Positions 46,171 to 57,449 of a stretch of DNA of 64,000 nucleotides are shown in pieces. The notes beneath the pieces are model-generated. The model was not told where the DNA came from. It saw only the letters and a list, made by a program, of their open reading frames with translations, and made no database searches. Position numbers and translations under genes: made by a program. The DNA is from Omphiscola glabra (taxonomy: Eukaryota; Mollusca; Gastropoda; Lymnaeidae): assembly GCA_964017045.1 (NCBI GenBank), contig OZ024808.1:18283284-18347283 (forward strand). The letters run 5' to 3'. Positions within the stretch are counted from its first letter, which is position 1; every line of letters starts with the position of its first letter.

Positions 46171-46880
46171 TGAAATAAGAGACGGCAAAAAAAAACCAGC
46201 GCTGAGACAAGGCAAAGATATTGCTGCTGCACCAACGTATGACTTGGTTTCATTCTCCTAAAAATGTTACTAACATAACATAATAATTTTTGTCTGACGC
46301 GTAAATTCTATAAACCTTTGAAAGTGTCCATCAAGCTCACCCAACAAGGTCATCTAACAAGGTACAGTACCGGACCAGAAAGAAAAGCAAGCAGACAGAA
46401 GAAAACCACTAATCAAGAATAGCTGTTATTTTTTAAAAACATTCCCACCACTCGAGAATTTCAAATGTACACAGGACGTTATTACCGGTTTTATTCTGTA
46501 TATAATGTGCACTGAGAAAGTAACTCTGCTCTATTTTAGGTGCGACTAGTGGAACAATCCGTCGTTATATATCAGCCTCGCCCGGGCAGCTTTGGCCTAC
46601 AACAATTACTTAGGGCCGCATGTGTACACGATGGGCGCTGTCAGCTAAAGCCAGGCTACAAACATGTGACACTTTGAGTCTATTGTCTTTTTATAATCAT
46701 AACCAATGATTAGCGCCTGCCTGCATCAAATGATTACGATCGCTAATGATTCGTTGTTTTTATTTGTGCTTTGTTTTGTTTTGTGCATCATGAAATGGAA
46801 TGATTCGCGTTTTTATTTGTGCGTTGTTTTGTTTTGTGCATCATGAAATGGAATGATTCGTGTTATTATTTGTGCGTTGT
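46171..46880. other. Upstream region of the cysteine-rich gene; no other gene seen
   Basis: This should hold the promoter and any 5' non-coding exon of the cysteine-rich gene. Two related phrases of about 60 bp with GTTTTGTGCATCATGAAATG recur near 46775-46890. No clear TATA box is seen. Confidence 0.45.
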
Positions 46881-46929
46881 TTTGTTATCATAAAATGGAA
46901 TAATTCTTTGTTTGGGGAAGGGGATAATT

Positions 46930-47445
46930 TTTTACCAGCGTATGACATAATGCTGCATAGAAGGCTCTGCACCGGAATATCTGAAAGAACTGCTTTATAA
47001 ACATGTTAATCCAAAGACGCCTCCGCTGGCTTGGGCACGTCAAGCGAATGCAACCTGGTCGCATACCTAAGGACGTGCTGTACAGCGAGCTGGCGACAGG
47101 GAAAAGGTCAGTTGGACGGCTTCGTCTCAGATACATAGAAATATGCAAAAAAGACATGAAGGCGGCTAACATCAACATCTCAAATTGGGAGGACTTGGCG
47201 GAGGATCGATCCACATGGCGGGGCATCGTGAAGGAAGGATCACTACGTGCCGAGGAGCTCTACAGGGCGGAAACAGCTGTAAAGAGAGCGCAGAGAAAGG
47301 CCAGAAAACACTGCTCCACCGCATTCGTGTGTGGGACATGCAAAAGAGACTGCCACTCGAGGATCGGTCTCACTAGCCACACCAAGAGCTGCAATCAGAA
47401 AAGATAAACCTATCGTCTCTCGTAGACGGAAAGATGCCATACAAT
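46930..47445 (+). mobile_element. LINE 3' end, same tail type as 8238
   Basis: Open from 47003 to 47407 with RRLRWLGHVKRMQPGRIPKD, VGRLRLRYIEICKKD and a final CGTCKRDCHSRIGLTSH. The 3'UTR again has CTATCGTCTCTCGTAGACGG and GATGCCATAC. Upstream is degenerate, so it is 5'-truncated. Confidence 0.85.
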
Positions 47446-47514
47446 ACAATAAACATGCAACCTTAAAGAACATGCGGTCCTCAATTCAATACTTACTGAA
47501 AATTCCCAATGTGG

Positions 47515-47745
47515 ATGAACACAAAAAAAAAGTCGTACGGAGTGCGCTCTTTTGAAGCGATAGCGCCAAAGTTATGGAATAGTTTACCTCAATCTTTGAG
47601 TATTGAAAGGACAGAAAATCATTTAGGAAACATTTAAAGACTTTTATGTTTAAATAGATTTGAGGAAACCAGAGCGCAGTGAGCATGCTAACGTAGCATG
47701 GATACCAGCGCTATAGAAGTATCCCATCAATCAATAATGCGTTAT
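47515..47745 (+). mobile_element. Second LINE 3' end, CR1/jockey-like
   Basis: The plus strand reads YGVRSFEAIAPKLWNSLPQ, matching the conserved SF-APKLWNSLP motif near the C-terminus of CR1/jockey-type elements. It then becomes degenerate and ends near CAGCGCTATAGAAGTATCC. Confidence 0.7.
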
Positions 47746-47969
47746 GTTAACACATGTCTCAAATTTAAATAATTGAACAACCCCTAAAAACAAAGTTTTT
47801 CGTTTTGCAAATATGTAGTTTAACGCGATTTATCATTGCTTAAGAAGCGGCTACGTAAACTGGTGAAAACACGTTTTATATTTTCTTCATTTGCCCCTTA
47901 AAAATACAGCTTACTTTTTACTGGATACCCAAATACGTCACAAATATATAACACATATCAAAAGATGAC

Positions 47970-48250
47970 AGGACAAGGTGCCTACTTAACACAGAGGTCT
48001 TGGAACGTGCCAAAATGTGTAGCATATTCTCCACTCTTAGCAAGAAGCGCCTTCGCTGGTTAGGCCATGTAAGGAGAATGGAGGAAGGCCGTATTCCAAA
48101 GATGCTGCTGTATGGAGAGTTGGCAGAAGGGATAAGACTTATTGGACGGCCACGCCTGAGATTTATGGACGTTTGCAAAAGGAGCATGAGGGAAGCCAAT
48201 ATAGAACTCAACAAATGGGAGATCATTGCCGAACAAAGTCGCCACCGCGC
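47970..48250 (+). mobile_element. Third copy of the 8238-type LINE tail, truncated
   Basis: 48000-48230 gives KKRLRWLGHVRRMEEGRIPK then KRSMREANIELNKWEIIAEQ, very close to the copy at 8238-8803 in the same region. It is cut before the zinc-knuckle. Confidence 0.8.
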
Positions 48251-49170
48251 CGTGGGCCCTGCAACTCCTGCAGCTGAATTTGAGAGGGGGCGGGGGAACA
48301 TAACCGAAAAGTGGCCAGGATCACACAAAAACCGCGCAACAGTTCTGGAAAGCAACTTTTGACTTCGCCGTGTAACAAATTTTAGCCACGTGCCATTTAA
48401 CATGCCCTTCCACGAGACTTACAAATAAAGTGCCAGCAGCAGGGAATGGGACCTTTCGCCGAAAATTTTTCACCGCCGTCGCCGTTTCTGCAAATGGTCA
48501 TAGATCCCTGCAAACATGAAACATATTTTATTATTACGATTATTCATAAGGAATGGCATCAGCAACTCGAGCTGGAGCCCTTATGGACCCCCCTTTCCCC
48601 CGGCTATTCGCACCCGGCTACCAGTCAAAATGGACCCGGACACGCAGCGCCGCCATTCACACCCGGGTCCCATTAGACTCAATGCTATACGGATGTCATT
48701 TGTGGTATAGTTTAGTTTAGTTAAACTTAAACTGAAGAATTAAGTTTACAAACGCATAGTCCATTCAATTATCTTTCATTTGATAACTCATTTTGTCTAT
48801 CAAACACAAGAATAATATTTTTAATAGTTTTTTAATCCCAACCTCTCACTTCTGGGACCCGGGTACGAATAGTCGCAGCCATTTCATAAATTGTTAAATT
48901 GGATTTTTTAAGAGTGTTCTTTGGCAACAATTTGAAAACCGCCGATGTCACAGGCCAAAGAGAGTGATTGGTTTGTACCGTAAGAATAGTTACAAGAGTA
49001 ACAGCTGCGTCGTTATGGGGAGGTAAAACCATGAGTGCATTTCAGTGCTATGCTCTGATTATAGTTCACAGAAAAAGCGCAAGTGGTCTACCAATCGTAC
49101 ATAAATGATGTAAATTTAGCTCCCTTTCTAGTTTTGCTGACATCGGGGATTTTTATTTAGAATCTTCTCC
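48251..49170. other. No gene seen
   Basis: Mixed sequence between LINE debris and the 53-bp array. Short ORFs show no domain. Confidence 0.5.
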
Positions 49171-49174
49171 ATGA

Positions 49175-50060
49175 TCAAATGTGTGACTCATGAATGTACT
49201 AAGTGCTACATTCCAGGATGGTCATGATCAAATATATGACCCGTGAATGTACTCAGTGCTACATTCCAGGATGGTCATGATCAAATGTATGACTCATGAA
49301 CATTCCAGGATGGTCATGATCAAATATATGACCCGTGAATGTACTCAGTGCTACATTCCAAGATGGTCATGATCAAGTGTATGACTCATGAATGTACTCA
49401 GCGCTACATTCCAGGATGGTCATGATCAAGTGTATGACTCATGAATGTACTCAGCGCTACATTCCAGGATGGTCATGATCAAGTGTATGACTCGTGAATG
49501 TACTCAGTGCTACATTCCAAGATGGTCATGATCAAGTGTATGACTCATGAATGTACTGAGTGTTGCATTCCAGGATGGTCACGATCAAATATATGACTCA
49601 TGAATGTACTGAGTGCAACATTCCAGGATGGTCACGATCAAATGTATGACTCATGAATGTACTGAGTGCTACATTCCAGGATGGTCACGATCAAATGTAT
49701 GACTCATGAATGTACTGAGTGCTACATTCCAGGATGGTCACGATCAAGTTTATGACTCGTGAATGTACTGAGTGCTACATTCCAGGATGGTCACGATCAA
49801 ATGTATGACTCATGGATGTACTGAGTGCTACATTCCAGGATGGTCACGATCAAGTGTATGACTCGTGAATGTACTGAGTGCTACATTCCAGGATGGTCAC
49901 CATCAAGTGTATGACTCGTGAATGTACTGAGTGCTACGTTCCAGGGTGGTCATGGTCAAATATATGACGCATGCATTTGCATATACTCAGTGCTACATTC
50001 CACGAAGGTCTATGATTAAATTAATTATAACACATGAATGTACTCAGTGCTACATTCCGT
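49175..50060. repeat. 53-bp minisatellite, about 16 copies
   Basis: The unit has ACTCATGAATGTACTGAGTG, CTACATTCCAGGATGGTC and ATGATCAAATGTATG. Copies in the left half carry ACTCAGTG and in the right half ACTGAGTG, so the array has internal structure. Confidence 0.95.
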
Positions 50061-50434
50061 GATGGAAAAGGTCATTTTTATGTGGCGCCGTCTATCGGTT
50101 CGGGTGAGCCCGTTGTTTAAATGTGTTTTTTTATTTATTATTTTTTTTTTTAATTAAAAACATTGGCATTTTTTTTCCTTAACACTTAACGGACAACCGG
50201 AGGTTTCTTGATTGGCAGCACTGCCAGAGTGCGGAATATGTGGCCGTAAACAGATTCTGTGTTTAATGATTAAATTCATCTTAAATCGGGTCACACCGCG
50301 CTGCACTTACAATCGAGTTCAATGTTTGAATGTCAATAACATTTTCTAGGTGTAAAAGTTGCTATTTACAGAAAACTATAAAAGAAAACTCCAAGTGTAT
50401 GCTACGAAATAAATCGAGAACGTCTTTTATTTAG

Positions 50435-51420
50435 TAATGCTAGGCCTTGTGTCAACACTAGAGAAAACTAGTTCTCTTTGTTAAGCCTTGTATCAACACT
50501 AGAGAAAACCAGTTCAAATTTTTAGGTCTTGGATCAACACTAGAGAAAACCAGTTCTCATTGTTAGGCCTTGTGATAACACTAGAGAAAACCTGTTCTCT
50601 TTGTTAGGCCTTGGGTCAACACTAGAGAAAACCAGTTCATATTGTTTAGCCTTGTATCAACACTAGAGAAAACCAGTTCTCATTGTTAGGCCTTGTGCCA
50701 ACACTAGAGAAAACCTGTTCTCTTTGTTAGGCCTTGGGTCAACACTAGAGAAAACCAGTTCATATTGTTTAGCCTTGTATCAACACTAGAGAAAACCAGT
50801 TCTCATTTTTAGGTCTTGTATCAACACTAGAGAAAACCAGTTCAAATTGTTAGGTCTTGTATCAACACTAGAGAAAACCAGTTCTCATTGTTAGGTCTTG
50901 TATCAACACTAGAGAAAACCAGTTCTCATTGTTAGGTCTTGTATCAACACTAGAGAAAACCAGTTCTCATTGTTAGGTCTTGTATCAACACTAGAGAAAA
51001 CCAGTTCTCATTGTTAGGTCTTGTATCAACACTAGAGAAAGCCAGTTCTCATTGTTAGGTCTTGTGTCAACACTAGAGAAAACCAGTTCTCATTGTTAGG
51101 TCTTGTATCAACACTAGAGAAAACCAGTTCTCATTGTTAGGCCTTGTGTCAACACTAGAGAAAACCAGTTCTCATTGTTAGGCCTTGTATCAACACTAGA
51201 GAAAACCAGTTCTCATTGTTAGGTCTTGTATCAACACTAGAGAAAACCAGTTCTCATTGTTAGGTCTTGTATCAACACTAGAGAAAACCAGTTCTCATTG
51301 TTAGGTCTTGTGTCAACACTAGAGAAAACCAGTTCTCATTGTTAGGTCTTGTATCAACACTAGAGAAAACCAGTTCTCATTGTTAGGTCTTGTATCAACA
51401 CTAGAGAAAACCAGTTCATA
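50435..51420. repeat. 41-bp minisatellite, about 24 copies
   Basis: The unit contains GTTAGGTCTTGTATCAACAC followed by TAGAGAAAACCAGTTCTCAT. Variation is higher at the left end and lower to the right. Confidence 0.96.
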
Positions 51421-52030
51421 TAAGATGATTTACCTTCTTATTCTGTTTAATATTATATTCTGAATATATTCCGTATATAAGCACTGAAACAAAAATGCTG
51501 CATTATTTCAGTTGTGACATTATATACTACCATAACGCAGACAGAGTTGGCACGGGTTGGCCCACAACAATTGCCGTAATTCACGTCTTATAAGACGCAG
51601 TGGCGTCTAAGAAGCTCCTCCTTTTTATACACACTTTTAAGAAGAAAAAAAAAACCCACTAAATTTCTGCGCATAAGACGCACCCCATATCTTAGGCATA
51701 TTATGAACAGGCGAAAAAAAAAGGGGTGAGGGGGTGAGATTGTCTTCTTTACGCTGACAATTACAGCACTTAAGCCACATGCGCAAACTATGGGTGCAGT
51801 TGAATCCATGAAACAATAATGTCATACGCCGAGCCTATTGTCTGGCTATAATTGAGCCAATAATTACCGACATCACATGGCCTGTACCCAGGAACACCGC
51901 TTTTCTTGTTTGTTTCATCATAACATTTAAGAATTCGTTGTTTCTGGACATAGATAGTGTCAAGAGTCAGTCTATACAACGAAACTGCATCGAGGCGAAA
52001 TTTAATAGAGGCAGTCAAAATGAGGAAGAC
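51421..52030. other. No gene seen
   Basis: Mixed AT-rich DNA with no array or recognisable domain. Confidence 0.5.
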
Positions 52031-52034
52031 CTAA

Positions 52035-52255
52035 TTTTTTAGTTTGGAGCATTAGTAATGGCAAAAGGAATAGTAACAGCGAAACTTGTGGTGATAGCAA
52101 GAGTAATGGTAATAGTAAGAGGAAAGGTAATAACAAGAGGAATGGTAATAGTAAGAGGAATGGTATTAGCAAGAGGAATGGTAATAGAAAAAGTAATGGT
52201 AATAGCAAGAGGAATGGTAATAGCATGAGGAATGGTAATATCAAGGGTCGGCTCC
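52035..52255. repeat. 18-bp repeat, about 12 copies
   Basis: The unit is near GAGGAATGGTAATAGCAA. The period of 18 gives a false hydrophobic ORF on the minus strand. Confidence 0.9.
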
Positions 52256-52267
52256 TAGCTTGTAGAG

Positions 52268-52525
52268 CAGGCCTGCCCAACATACGGCCCGTGTGCCGCA
52301 TGCGGCCCGCGAGCACCCAATTTGTGGCCTGTGAAGTAACGAAATATTCTTGATCCTTATTATTTTCTTAATAGCTTTGCACCCTGTCCTATTTTCTTAT
52401 GGCCCACACAAGTCCTGTCCTATTTTCTTTTGGCCCACACAAGTCCTGTCCTATTTTCTTATGGCCCGCACAAAATTTTCATAAAGTATTACGGCCCACC
52501 TTACATTTTGAATTGTGCGGGCCTG
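52268..52525. mobile_element. hAT-type MITE
   Basis: It starts CAGGCCTGCCCAACA and ends TTGTGCGGGCCTG as an inverted copy. The flanks TTGTAGAG (52260-52267) and TCGTAGAG (52526-52533) are a near-perfect 8-bp duplication. CACACAAGTCCTGTCCTATT is repeated inside. Confidence 0.8.
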
Positions 52526-52589
52526 TCGTAGAGAATTGGGGGTGGGGATCGACGATCGAGCGAAATTGACTAGTGGAGTTTAGGGGTCA

Positions 52590-53105
52590 ACAAGACATTT
52601 GTCCACTAACAAGTCATGTGTCCACTAACAAGTCATGTGTCCACTAATAAGACATGTGTCCACTAACAAGACATTTGTCCGCTAACAAGTCATGTGTCCA
52701 CTAACAAGTCATGTGTCCACTAACAAGACATGTGTCCACTAACAAGTCATGTGTCCACTAACAAGACATTTGTCCACTAACAAGACATGTGTCCACTAAC
52801 AAGACATTTGTCCACTAACAAGACATGTGTCCACTAACAAGACATTTGTCCACTAACAAGTCATGTGTCCACTAACAAGACATTTGTCCACTAACAAGAC
52901 CTGTGTCCACTAACAAGACATGTGTCCACTAACAAGACATTTGTCCACTAACAAGACATGTGTCCACTAACAAGACATTTGTCCACTAACAAGACATTTG
53001 TCCACTAACAAGACATGTGTCCACTAACAAGACATTTGTCCACTAACAAGTCATGTGTCCACTAACAAGACATGTGTCCACTAACAAGACATTTTTCCAC
53101 TATCA
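52590..53105. repeat. 19-bp minisatellite, about 27 copies
   Basis: The unit is ACAAGACATTTGTCCACTA with AAGTCATGTGT and AAGACATGTGT variants. Confidence 0.95.
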
Positions 53106-53386
53106 TTCGCATCCACAGTGCCTCACTCAGATTTAGTGGTACCCGGTGCGGTCAGCTAATGGAGTTATAGCTGGTATTGGTAGGCATTACGCGTCATTGA
53201 TATGCCGAGTGGTGTAGGTAGAGTTAGCTCCGCCCAGGGTGAGCCAAGATTTCTGCCGCCCCATTCCAAGACAAAAACTTTTGCAATTTGCCGAAAATGA
53301 CGCCCCTCCAAAAAAAAAAAAGTACCAACTCCACCACTTCCTACGCCGCTGGCAATGCCCACTTGAACAAGAAACAATGCCTGCCT

Positions 53387-53559
53387 CAGTCGCGTAGCGG
53401 GGGGGGGGGGGCAAGGGGGGTCATCATGCCCCGGGTGCTATTCACAAAGTGGCGCCAAATAGTATATTTTACATATAAAATTGTATGGTTTTCGAATAGG
53501 GGGGGGGGCGCTAAAAAGGTATTGTGCCCCGGGCGCGAGTTAAGCTCGCTACGTCACTG
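53387..53559. mobile_element. MITE, second copy of the 31127 family
   Basis: It starts CAGTCGCGTAGCGGG and ends CTCGCTACGTCACTG, with the same interior (GCGCCAAATAGTATATTTTA, CCCCGGGCGCGAGTTAAG). The flanking duplication has decayed. It sits next to another diverged repeat (53215-53352). Confidence 0.85.
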
Positions 53560-53624
53560 CCGTTCCTCAAACCTTAGAAATAAGTTGCGAACCGCATTTG
53601 ACTTTATCCCGTACATTTAATACA

Positions 53625-53970
53625 ATGGATGTACAAGGCTATTCATTATACACTATGAGGTGTACAAGGCTATTCATTATACACTATGAGATGTACAAGG
53701 CTATTCATTATACACTATGAGATGTACAAGGCTATTCATTATATACTATGAGATGTACAAGGCTATTCATTATACACTATGAGATGTACAAGGCTATTCA
53801 TTATACACTATGAGATGTACAAGGCTATTCATTATACACTATGAGATGTACAAGGCTATTCATTATATACTATGAGATGTACAAGGCTATTCATTATATA
53901 CTATGAGATGTACAAGGCTATTCATTATATACTATGAGGTGTACAAGGCTATTCATTATATACTATGAGA
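53625..53970. repeat. 31-bp minisatellite, about 11 copies
   Basis: The unit is GATGTACAAGGCTATTCATT followed by ATACACTATGA, nearly perfect. Confidence 0.95.
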
Positions 53971-54504
53971 ACCACTAGATTCAATGTAAAAAAAAATATT
54001 TAAAAACTGGGTAAACATAGTGATTGTATTGTACTGTAAGAACTGTAAGAATAGTTACAAGTGAAACATCTGGTCGTTACCGCGAAAGGGGGCAGGCCAT
54101 CAATTACGTCATTAAAATAAGGGAACGGAGGGCGTGGAAAAAGTTTGACAGCTACTGACATGACCAAAACGGTAATTTATGGAAATGGGCCCCCACAGGG
54201 CCCCCTCTTTTAACTTAAATGAAAAATGGTTATAGTGTAATAATGGCATTTGGAATTGTTCTTTATAGAAACAATAATTTGGTAGAAAAGACAATCTTTT
54301 TTCACAAGGGGATATAACTAGGGATGTAAAAGCTAATTGGGGTGATCGTTCAGTTCTATACAGTTGTATTGTCGAATCGTTGTCACGCCGCGGTTGACAA
54401 TGTGTCCCATGTGTCCCGTGCGGTTAAAAGTTATTGTGTTTTAAAAGAAAAAGAGCGATCTGTTTCCTCCGTCAAATGCACTTAAAATAGTTGACAAGTT
54501 CACT

Positions 54505-54690
54505 CAATACGCCGGGAGGGAGGGAGAGAGACAGGGGGGAGAGGGGAGAGAGACAGGGGGAGAGAGAGGGGGAGTGAGGGGAAGAGAGGGAGGGCGGGGA
54601 GAGGGGGTTGGGGGGAGAGAACGAGAGAGAGAGGGAGAGAGAAAGAGAGAGGGGAGAGAGAGAGAGAGAGTGAGAGAGAAGCACTGATTT
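54505..54690. repeat. GA-rich low-complexity tract
   Basis: (GAGAGG)n- and (GA)n-like sequence. Serine/leucine/proline-rich minus-strand ORFs read through it. Confidence 0.85.
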
Positions 54691-54727
54691 TTTAAAAATA
54701 ATTTTTATATAATTGAGAGAGAATTCT

Positions 54728-54895
54728 CTACACTGGCATCTCATCGACGAGAAGACAAACCCTGAAATCATACCCGGAGATCGTCCTGTACATGGTGTGT
54801 GACATTGACACAATGAACATTCCGACAACTCCTGCAACGAAGAACGCATAAAGAACACAGTGAAACATAAGAACACTGCTGGTCACCAACTGCAT
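54728..54895 (-). CDS. Small ORF with one membrane-like segment (speculative)
   Basis: A 55-codon frame begins MQLVTSSVLMFHCVLY, runs through the hydrophobic segment AFFVAGVVGMFIVSM, and ends LLVDEMPV before TAG. It lies between two low-complexity tracts, where hydrophobic frames are common, and has no recognised homolog. It could equally be a 3' exon: an acceptor-like TTCGTTGCAG stands inside it. Confidence 0.2.
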   Translation of the reverse strand: MQLVTSSVLMFHCVLYAFFVAGVVGMFIVSMSHTMYRTISGYDFRVCLLVDEMPV

Positions 54896-55042
54896 ACTGG
54901 TCTATTTCAAGTCGTCTTGACTATGTCTTGTCATTGGAACAAATAGGTAAGAACGAGGGAGTGAGGCTGACGACTTGAGCGAATCTCCTTCACTTTAAAC
55001 AAAATACAGCTTAGGTCAAGGTTACTACTGAAGTCGAAGTCT

Positions 55043-56502
55043 TCCTTGGTCATCTTCATTGCCTTGGTCATCTTCATTGTCTTGGTCATCTTCATTGTCT
55101 TGGTCATCTTCATTGCCTTGGTCATCTTCATTGTCTTGGTCATCTTCATTGTCTTGGTCATCTTCATTGCCTTGGTCATCTTCATTGTCTTGGTCATCTT
55201 CATTGTCTTGGTCATCTTCATTGTCTTGGTCATCTTCATTGTCTTGGTCATCTTCATTGTCTTGGTCATCTTCATTGTCTTGGTCATCTTCATTGTCTTG
55301 GTCATCTTCATTGCCTTGGTCATCTTCATAGCTTGGTCATCTTCATTGTCTTGGTCATCTTCATTGTCTTGGTCATCTTCATTGTCTTGGTCATCTTCAT
55401 TGTCTTGGTCATCTTCATTGTCTTGGTCATCTTCATTGCCTTGGTCATCTTCATGTCTTGGTCATCTTCATTGCCTTGGTCATCTTCATTGAATGGTCAT
55501 CTTCATTGTCTTGGTCATCGTCATTGTCTTGGTCATCTTCATTGCCTTGGTCATGTTCATTGCCTTGGTCATCTTCATTGTCTTGGTCATCTTCATTGTC
55601 TTGGTCTTCTTCATTGCTTGGTCATCATCATTGTCTTGGTCATCTTCATTGTCTTGGTCATCTTCATTGTCTTGGTCATCATCATTGTCTTGGTCATCTT
55701 CATTGCATGGTCATCATCATTGTCTTGGTCATCTTCATTGCTTGGTCATCATCATTGTCTTGGTCATCTTCATAGCTTGGTCATCTTCATTGTCTTGGTC
55801 ATCTTCATTGTCTTGGTCATCTTCATTGTCTTGGTCATCTTCATTGTCTTGGTCATCTTCATTGCCTTGGTCATCTTCATGTCTTGGTCATCTTCATTGC
55901 CTTGGTCATCTTCATTGAATGGTCATCTTCATTGTCTTGGTCATCGTCATTGTCTTGGTCATCTTCATTGCCTTGGTCATGTTCATTGCCTTGGTCATCT
56001 TCATTGTCTTGGTCATCTTCATAGCTTGGTCATCATCATTGTCTTGGTCATCTTCATTGCTTGGTCATCATCATTGTCTTGGTCATCTTCATTGTCTTGG
56101 TCATCATCATTGTCTTGGTCATCTTCATTGTCTTGGTCATCATCATTGTCTTGGTCATCTTCATTGTCTTGGTCATCTTCATTGCTTGGTCATCATCATT
56201 GTCTTGGTCATGTTCATTGCCTTGGTCATCTTCATGGCCTTGGTCATCTTCATGGCCTTGGTCATCTTCATGGCCTTGGTCATCTTCATTGCTTGGTCAT
56301 CTTCATTGCCTTGGTCATCTTCATTGCCTTGGTCATCTTCATTGCCTTGGTCATCTTCATTGTCTTGGTCATCTTCATTGCCTTGGTCATGTTCATTGCC
56401 TTGATCATCTTCATTGCTTGGTCATCTTCATTGCCTTGGTCATCTTCATTGCCTTGGTCATCTTCATTGCTTGGTCATCTTCATGGCATTGGTCATCTTC
56501 GC
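55043..56502. repeat. 18-bp minisatellite, about 80 copies (1.46 kb)
   Basis: The unit is TCTTCATTGTCTTGGTCA, with GCC, GG and CATCATCAT variants and some one-unit deletions. The period of 18 keeps long frames open on both strands, including a 412-codon frame from 55333. No real gene is implied. Confidence 0.97.
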
Positions 56503-57194
56503 ATGAGAAGGGCAAACAAAATAGACTTGAGACAATGTTTTAAAAGTTCCAGTATCTCATATGTAAAGTAATTGATGGTAAAATACAATTATGCCTTGCA
56601 TCTTTAAATACCTTTCTTTTCGCTTGACTTCACCGACAATGCCACCCACCACTGTATAGAGAAAAATTACCGCCAGGGGTGAACCGCGCCCCCCCCCCCC
56701 CATCCTTACTACACCACTGCCAATATAAATATTTGGTAGTAATTATGTTATACAAATTTACAGGTTTAAAGTTTATGCTGTCTCTCCCCACCACCAAAAC
56801 AAAATGTAAACATGAAAATGTAATGTAACGCAAGACTCCAATTAGTGGCTGTTCATTCTCCTCGAATGGCTCAATTGAACACTTTCTATAGATATTGCGT
56901 TTCTTTAGATATATTTTTTAACATGTTTTGGCCCCTAGAAAAAACCCTACCCTGACAGATTAGAATATTGCATGGCCCCCGAAGAACAAAGTTCTTGTGA
57001 ACATGTTAACATTAGAAAGAATTATCTAAGAGAATGTATTACTTTACAAATTACATTTACGTGTGTTAAATGTTTTCAGACTAGAAAGAAAGCCACAGAT
57101 TTTTGTTTTTTATTGAATATCAAATATTTAATCCAGAGTTACATTTCTTTTTACAACATTAAGTAAATCTAAAAAACGGTTAATTGTCTCCATG

Positions 57195-57445
57195 AATGAA
57201 CATTCTGTTGTACATAGAATGAACATCTTGTTGTTCATAAAATTAACATCTTGTTGTACATATATTTAACATCTTGTTGTACATAGAATTAACATCTTGT
57301 TGTCCATAGAATTAACATCTTGTTGTACATATATTTAACATCTTGTTGTACATAGAATTAACATCTTGTTGTCCATAGAATTAACATCTTGTTGTACATA
57401 TATTTAACATCTTGTTGTACATAGAATGAACATCTTGTTTTACGC
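57195..57445. repeat. 23-24-bp minisatellite, about 11 copies
   Basis: The unit is AACATCTTGTTGTACATAGA plus AT, alternating with ATATATTT variants. Confidence 0.93.
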
Positions 57446-57449
57446 AGAA

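Noticed and set aside
49175..51420. CRISPR-like regular repeats
   Set aside because: There are no unique spacers; units are joined directly and the DNA is eukaryotic.
55333..56571. 412-codon ORF, the longest in the window
   Set aside because: It reads through an 18-bp minisatellite and has the composition of the repeat; neighbouring frames and the opposite strand are also open.
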